The notes beneath the pieces are model-generated. The model saw nothing but the letters and a program-made list of their open reading frames with translations, ran no database searches and was not told where the DNA came from. This document shows, one piece after another, positions 59,312 through 64,000 of a stretch of 64,000 bases of DNA (within the stretch, counting starts at the first letter, position 1; every line of letters begins with the position of its first letter). Both the position numbers and the translations under genes were made by a program. Source of the DNA: an uncultured Bacteroidales bacterium (GTDB lineage: Bacteria > Bacteroidota > Bacteroidia > Bacteroidales > Paludibacteraceae). The stretch spans positions 62,001-126,000 of the forward strand of contig CACYZT010000003.1 in NCBI GenBank assembly GCA_902778935.1, written 5' to 3'.

Positions 59312-60982
59312 TCAAGGAACCAACATTCCTTGTATCGTATAGACCTTCTCTCCGCGTTGGATAAACAATTGTCCGTCGCGGAGTATTTTTTGAGTTCTCA
59401 AATCTTCCAATTTCAAATCTTCAAATCCTTCTTCAGAAGGCCTATATCCGTCGTCCATCGGCGTCTTGTGCGTCATGGCGTAATCAAGGTACATCTCCAG
59501 CATCGTGTAGCCGCTCGCGTGGCGCACATTGTTATCCGCCACATTCGGGTCACAGCCATTTGCTCTCTCCCACTCGTCCGGCATACCGTCTTGGTCTGTA
59601 TCCGTCAATGCCGCTACCACCGGATAATCATAAAATCCCTCTGCATCATCTTCGGTATCAATGATACCTTTCTTGCCTGTCTTGGAACCGGTATAACTGT
59701 ACGTGCCGTTGCGCGTATCGCTTGTCAAACGCAGCCCGATATGGTCACGCGGGAAGCAACCGGCTGTGTCCAGAACGGTCTCGAAGGCTTGTTCCGAGTT
59801 CTCATAGTTCTCTGCTGCATAAGCGTACATATCAAAATCATAGCGGCCATAGATGGAGTCTTCCGTCCATCTCCACCAAGGCGTCTTCGGACGAATGAGT
59901 GTGTCCACGCGCAGAGTATCTGTGTTGTCATATGGAGCCTTTCCCACTACGCCTTTCCAGTTGTCCTCTGTCACCTCCGGTGCGCCATCGAATATATTGC
60001 CGTTTACATACCACTGGCTCGGTCCCCAACTCGTAGCGCCCGAACGAGCTTTCTCCACGGATACAAAATACTTCTTATTCGTTGTATTCGGACCAGCTTT
60101 ATAGTAATTGCTGATAAAATTGCACTCATGCGCCGAGTTCAGACCGTTGAAGCTGTCAATCTTGGCAGTGTTCTCTCCTCCGTAACAGCCGTTACTGCCG
60201 CCTTCGAAATTATAAACCACATTGTTGATATAGTCCAGATAAACAACGAAATCATTGCTCTGCGCGCCGTTAAAGCGGCATGAACGCTTGTTGTTGTTCA
60301 CCAGCAAGTTATGATGGTAGGAAGCCGGCGAACCGCCCCACTGACAACCATAACCACGTGCACCTTTCGGGTGACCGGAGTTGTTCAATCCTTCATGCAC
60401 GATACAATATTGCACCGTGATAAAATGGCTGTCGTAGGTATTCATATTCTCCTCCGTGGACCAGCCGAACTCACAGTGATCAATGATATAATTGCTGCAA
60501 TTCTCTGCGCCGAACGCATTCTGAGTGATAATATTTCCGTTCACATCGTTACGGCCGATACGGAAACGGATGTTTCGGATGATGAAGTTCTCCGAGCCAC
60601 CGCAGTTGACTTTGTTATGTGTAATGACAATACCCACGCCCGGAGCTGTTTGTCCGGCGATGGTGTAGTTCTTGCGGTTGATACGCAGGTCTTTGACTAG
60701 ACGAATCTCGCCCGTAACGGCAAAGCACACCGTCAGCGGTTCATTCGGATATTGCTTTACCGCCCAACGCAACGAGCCTTCGGTCTCGCCGTTAGCATCG
60801 TCCGCCAGTGTGGTTACATAAACGACCTGACCGCCGCGACCGCCGGAGGTGTATTTACCGAAACCTTCTGCGCCGGGGAATGCCAAGAGGGTGTCCGGCA
60901 AAATGGCTGCGTAGCTGATTACTGAACAGAGGCAGCCAATTGCTGCCACAAAGAATCGTCTGGAATAGGAGCTGTTATACAT
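59312..60982 (-). CDS. Secreted pectate lyase-like beta-helix protein
   Basis: The 556-residue protein has a signal peptide (~1-25). A right-handed beta-helix domain follows, with AFPGAEGFGKYTSGGRGGQ, SLRWAVKQYPNEP, NYIIDHCEFGW and HHNLLVNNNKRSCRF, as in PL1-type pectate lyases. A Ca-type DTDQDGMPDEWE segment (~465) and the tail LFIQRGEKVYTIQG are also present. The tail is a frequent C-terminal ending of secreted Bacteroidales proteins. It should act on pectin. The start at 60982 overlaps the RluA-type gene by 64 nt, unusually long; no later ATG keeps the signal peptide. Confidence 0.88.
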   Translation of the reverse strand: MYNSSYSRRFFVAAIGCLCSVISYAAILPDTLLAFPGAEGFGKYTSGGRGGQVVYVTTLADDANGETEGSLRWAVKQYPNEPLTVCFAVTGEIRLVKDLRINRKNYTIAGQTAPGVGIVITHNKVNCGGSENFIIRNIRFRIGRNDVNGNIITQNAFGAENCSNYIIDHCEFGWSTEENMNTYDSHFITVQYCIVHEGLNNSGHPKGARGYGCQWGGSPASYHHNLLVNNNKRSCRFNGAQSNDFVVYLDYINNVVYNFEGGSNGCYGGENTAKIDSFNGLNSAHECNFISNYYKAGPNTTNKKYFVSVEKARSGATSWGPSQWYVNGNIFDGAPEVTEDNWKGVVGKAPYDNTDTLRVDTLIRPKTPWWRWTEDSIYGRYDFDMYAYAAENYENSEQAFETVLDTAGCFPRDHIGLRLTSDTRNGTYSYTGSKTGKKGIIDTEDDAEGFYDYPVVAALTDTDQDGMPDEWERANGCDPNVADNNVRHASGYTMLEMYLDYAMTHKTPMDDGYRPSEEGFEDLKLEDLRTQKILRDGQLFIQRGEKVYTIQGMLVP

Positions 60983-61599
60983 ATCTCTTGTTTACTTACA
61001 GGGTGAATAAATTCAATCTTTCGTGCATGCAGGCTGATACCTCCGTCAGGGTTGGAACGCTTGGCTCCGTATTTCAAATCGCCTTTAATCGGACATCCTA
61101 TAGCCGCCAACTGGCAGCGTATCTGATGATGCCGTCCCGTTTCGAGGTTTACCTCCAGAAGCGTGTAGTGTTCGCCCTTAACGAGTGTTTTATAACTCAG
61201 GATAGCTTGCTTGGCGTCTTTGGCACTTGGCTTCGCCAGATAAGTCTTGTTATGCTCTTCGCTACGAATCAGCCAGTGTTCGAGACGCGCTTCAGGCTTG
61301 TCTGGCGAACCTTGGACAATCGCCCAATAGGTCTTTTTTATCTGGTTATGTGTCTGGAACATAGCGTTGAGCCGCGTCAGAGCCTTGCTTGTTCGGGCAA
61401 AGAGCACTACCCCGCTCGTCGGTCTGTCCAAACGATGCGTCACACCGAGAAAGACCTCGCCGGGCTTGTGGTACTTCTCCTTGATATAGGCCTTGACCAT
61501 TTCACTCAGCGGCGTGTCGCCCGTCTTGTCGCCCTGCACAATCTCATTGCAGGTCTTGTTGACGGCAATAATATGGTTGTCCTCGTATAAAACGGTCAT
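60919..61599 (-). CDS. RluA-family pseudouridine synthase
   Basis: The 226-residue protein lacks an S4 domain and consists of the catalytic fold: VTHRLDRPTSGVVLFART with the catalytic Asp, and TGRHHQIRCQLAAIGCPIKGD. It is likely an RluA/RluC/TruC-type enzyme modifying rRNA or tRNA; the target cannot be assigned. Its start overlaps the rlmB stop by four bases (ATGA), so two RNA-modification genes are coupled. Confidence 0.93.
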   Translation of the reverse strand: MTVLYEDNHIIAVNKTCNEIVQGDKTGDTPLSEMVKAYIKEKYHKPGEVFLGVTHRLDRPTSGVVLFARTSKALTRLNAMFQTHNQIKKTYWAIVQGSPDKPEARLEHWLIRSEEHNKTYLAKPSAKDAKQAILSYKTLVKGEHYTLLEVNLETGRHHQIRCQLAAIGCPIKGDLKYGAKRSNPDGGISLHARKIEFIHPVSKQEICITAPIPDDSLWQQLAASVQ

Positions 61600-62393
61600 A
61601 ATCCGCGCTGTCTTACTGCTTCATAGATAAACACACCCGCTGCAACGCTCACGTTAAGGCTCTCAATAACACCCGTCATCGGCAAACGTACTTGGTCGGT
61701 ACATAGTTTGAGGTTCTCCTCGTAGATACCTTTCTCTTCGCTGCCCATAACGATACAGGTCGGAACGGTCATATCGACTTCGGTATAGTTACGCTCGGTA
61801 TGTTCGGTGGCTGCGACGATGCGCAGACCGCTGTCACGCAGATATGTCAGCGCGTTCTGAAGGTTCTCCACCTTGCAGATAGGCAAACTATGCAACGCAC
61901 CTGCGGACGCTTTGACGGCATCGCCGTTGATAGCCGCACTTCCGCGCGTACCTATAATAAGTGCGTGTACACCTGCGCACACACATGTACGTGCGATGGC
62001 ACCGAAATTCCGCACATCCGTCACGCCGTCCAGCATCATCAGCAGCGGCGTCTTGCCTTCATCGTACAAACTCTGCACTAAACTGTCCAACGGAGTGAAC
62101 TCTATCGGACTGAGAAATGCAATCACGCCCTGGTGATTCTTGTCCGTAAACTGGTTCAGTTTCTCCAGCGGCACACGTTGGACCTGTGTTCCCGTTCCTT
62201 CCAGTTTGATGAGTAACTCACGGCCGATAGCCGAACTCATGTCGCGGCGTACCAGCACTTTATCGAGCACCTTGCCGGCATCGATGGCTTCCATCACCGC
62301 CCGTACACCAAAGATCATCTCCTTCTCAGGTGGACGTTTGGTCTCATAAGATTGACGATTTGACGATTGACGATTTGACGATTTGTTAAACAT
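61596..62393 (-). CDS. rlmB: 23S rRNA (guanosine2251-2'-O)-methyltransferase, RlmB-like
   Basis: The 265-residue SPOUT methyltransferase has an N-terminal substrate-binding domain (EKEMIFGVRAVMEAI) and the knot motifs DVRNFGAIARTC, IVMGSEEKGI and PMTGVIESLNVSVAAGVF. The first ~17 residues (NKSSNRQSSNRQS) come from a 7/8-mer repeat and are not part of the fold. The true start could be an internal codon nearer GVRAVMEAI, such as the ATG in PEKEMIFG, giving a normal length of ~240. Confidence 0.92.
   Translation of the reverse strand: MFNKSSNRQSSNRQSYETKRPPEKEMIFGVRAVMEAIDAGKVLDKVLVRRDMSSAIGRELLIKLEGTGTQVQRVPLEKLNQFTDKNHQGVIAFLSPIEFTPLDSLVQSLYDEGKTPLLMMLDGVTDVRNFGAIARTCVCAGVHALIIGTRGSAAINGDAVKASAGALHSLPICKVENLQNALTYLRDSGLRIVAATEHTERNYTEVDMTVPTCIVMGSEEKGIYEENLKLCTDQVRLPMTGVIESLNVSVAAGVFIYEAVRQRGL
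62351..62385. repeat. Short tandem repeat at the rlmB start, unit GACGATTT/GACGATT
   Basis: Four alternating 7- and 8-bp units encode the NRQSSNRQS N-terminus. A related unit lies at 15347-15377. Confidence 0.8.
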
Positions 62394-62396
62394 AGC

Positions 62397-64000
62397 TTAA
62401 TATTGTAACCAATTGATAAATTCTTCCGGGTCGGTGGTAAAGGCCATCGGCGTTGCGACTTGGTGACCATAAGGGTCTAACTGAACATAGAAAGGCTGAG
62501 CGTTGGAGCTGAATTTCTCTCGCTGATGTTGCGAGTTCTCGTCGCCTTCACTCATGCCGTCTCCGTCGCGGTCCTGTTTGTCATCCACAAAGAGCTCGAT
62601 GAACACATAGTTCTGCAAGCGCGCCTTAACGCTGTCGTTATCCAGCACAAACGCCTCCATCTTACGGCAATTCACACAACCGTAGCCGGTGAAATCGATG
62701 ATAACAGGCTTGCCCGTCTGACGAGCGTACGCAAGGCCTTCCTCTAAGTCGTTGAATACTTCGCGTCCTTCTATCTCCATAGGCGGCGCAAAAGCAGAGA
62801 TGGCTTTCACAGGCGCACCCCATAAACCGGGTATCAGATAGACCGCAAACGCCAGAGATGGTATAATCACTATCGCGCGAATGAGCTTGCGTGTCGCGGA
62901 GACGCTCTTGAAATTCCATAGCAAATAGACACCTATACCTGCGAAGCAAACAATCCAGATAGCTATGAACAACCAGCGAGGCAAAATGCCCCATCCGTAA
63001 GCCATGTCTGCCACAGAGAGGAACTTGAGCGAAAGAGCCAGTTCCAGAAAAGCCAATACGACCTTAAAACTTGTCATCCAGTCACCGGACTTCGGCATCT
63101 GTTTCATCCATTGCGGGAACATCGCAAAGAGCGAGAAAGGCAAAGCCAGAGCTATCGCAAAACCCAACATTCCTATCGCCGGTGCAAGCAGAGACTTGCC
63201 TGCTGCCTCAACAAGCAGCGTGCCGATAATCGGTCCCGTGCAAGAGAAACTAACAATAACCAGCGTAAACGCCATTAGCAGAATACTGAGGAAACCGCCT
63301 GTACTCCTTGCCTTACTATCTAAAGCCGTGGACCAACTGTCGGGCAAAGTAATCTCAAACAATCCAAAGAACGAGAGTGCAAAAATCACCAAGATCAGGA
63401 AGAACACGATATTCACTATGGCGTTGGTACTCAGGTCGTTAAGCGCCGATGCGCCGAAGAGTAGCGTCACTAACAGGCCAAGCCCGACATAGAGCACGAT
63501 GATGCTCAGACCATATAATACTGCATCTCTGCGGCCGCCGCCTTTCTTGAGGAAGAAACTAACCGTCATCGGTATTATCGGCCACACGCACGGCGTGAAG
63601 ATAGCCAATAATCCTCCCAACAATCCCAACAAGAAGATCAACCACAGCGAACGGTCGCCATTTTGAATTTTTAATTTTGAATTTTGAATTTGCTCATCGC
63701 CGCTTGCGGCATGAGCAGCATATTCCCACACTTCCGGCGCAGTACACATCTTGTCGTCGCAGGCATTGAAGCGAATCGGTGAAAGGTCAGTTTTGGCGAT
63801 TGTCACGACAAAAGAGTCGGTAAACTCCTCGTCGAACTCTCGTTCTCCAAAATCGATGATGGTCATGTGCCATCCTTTTTCGATGGTTGCCTTTAACTGC
63901 ACGCTGTCACCTATTTCCTCGCCCGTCCATTTAACAGGTTGTACCATCTGCGCCATCGCAAACAGCGGCAAAAATGTCAATAATATACTTACGATTCTTT
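62397..64000 (-). CDS. DsbD-like thiol:disulfide interchange protein, 5' end cut by the window
   Basis: The frame stays open to position 64000 and reads RIVSILLTFLPLFAMAQ, a signal peptide, so only the first codon or two are missing. The N-terminal domain (~20-115) has CDDKMC. Six to eight membrane segments follow, with TPCVWPIIPMTVSFFLKKG, FSCTGPIIGT and KSGDWM, the DsbD/CcdA-type core with its two membrane cysteines. A C-terminal thioredoxin domain has YGCVNCRKME (CXXC). It passes electrons from the cytosol to periplasmic thiols. Near residue 105 QNSKLKIQN is encoded by a (TTCAAAA)n repeat. Confidence 0.93.
   Translation of the reverse strand, partial: RIVSILLTFLPLFAMAQMVQPVKWTGEEIGDSVQLKATIEKGWHMTIIDFGEREFDEEFTDSFVVTIAKTDLSPIRFNACDDKMCTAPEVWEYAAHAASGDEQIQNSKLKIQNGDRSLWLIFLLGLLGGLLAIFTPCVWPIIPMTVSFFLKKGGGRRDAVLYGLSIIVLYVGLGLLVTLLFGASALNDLSTNAIVNIVFFLILVIFALSFFGLFEITLPDSWSTALDSKARSTGGFLSILLMAFTLVIVSFSCTGPIIGTLLVEAAGKSLLAPAIGMLGFAIALALPFSLFAMFPQWMKQMPKSGDWMTSFKVVLAFLELALSLKFLSVADMAYGWGILPRWLFIAIWIVCFAGIGVYLLWNFKSVSATRKLIRAIVIIPSLAFAVYLIPGLWGAPVKAISAFAPPMEIEGREVFNDLEEGLAYARQTGKPVIIDFTGYGCVNCRKMEAFVLDNDSVKARLQNYVFIELFVDDKQDRDGDGMSEGDENSQHQREKFSSNAQPFYVQLDPYGHQVATPMAFTTDPEEFINWLQY
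63660..63691. repeat. Heptamer repeat inside the dsbD-like gene, unit TTTTGAA
   Basis: Four tandem units, the reverse complement of the TTCAAAA repeat in the helicase gene. In frame they encode QNSKLKIQN. Confidence 0.85.

Overview
The window comes from a chromosome of the order Bacteroidales, probably an uncultured member. The evidence is the Bacteroidetes-type promoters (a -33 TTG and a -7 TAnnTTTG box, 20 nt apart in ten of the twelve listed here), a PorE-type type IX secretion protein, DUF4831/DUF4835/DUF4421/DUF5723 families, a SusC-like plug segment, bL32/YceD and a small SRP RNA. I cannot name a genus.

Layout. 1-3006: an acid phosphatase cut by the left edge, an unrecognised basic ORF, a SUMF1-domain protein with a small membrane partner, and tRNA-Ser(CGA). 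3238-9246: minus-strand gcvP followed by two tandem YitT genes (one frameshifted) and a membrane protein carrying an isolated TonB-plug segment. 9278-16354: a minus-strand run read from one promoter in front of yceD: yceD, rpmF, an rRNA pseudouridine synthase, a giant MMPL exporter and two tandem Wzm-like permeases. 16355-23334: an A/T-rich accessory island. 23335-28820: pheS, then divergent MBL hydrolase, flavoprotein, esterase lipoprotein, bactofilin and DUF1015. 28859-49997: a long plus-strand series of porE, thyA, folA, ettA, tilS, aroE, DUF4831, DUF4835, recN, rarA, hemW, a class A PBP and four exported proteins, mostly overlapping or a few bases apart. 50002-64000: rlmD, SRP RNA, a RecD-like helicase, an envelope lipoprotein/OmpA pair, yebC, rsmG, a pectate lyase-like protein, an RluA-type enzyme, rlmB and a DsbD-like protein cut by the right edge.

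The most interesting part is the island. A WYL-domain regulator heads a tightly coupled operon: a small helical protein, a PD-(D/E)XK nuclease, a DnaQ-like exonuclease and a phospholipase-D-type nuclease. Directly downstream is a second operon of four proteins, three unrecognised and one with WG repeats. The two promoters match at 35 of 40 positions and both carry CTTTCA-N5-TGAAAG across the -33 region. The simplest reading is one WYL-controlled regulon, possibly antiphage or DNA-damage related. A decayed copy of part of yceD lies on the far side of the island beside pheS, so the island is bracketed by related sequence.

A second theme is short tandem repeats. Heptamers such as (TTCAAAA)n, (ATRGACA)n, (GCTAANG)n and (CTTTTGT)n occur inside coding genes, where they encode inserted peptides and even signal-peptide cores. 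An 11-bp phased repeat occurs both inside hemW and in an intergenic gap.
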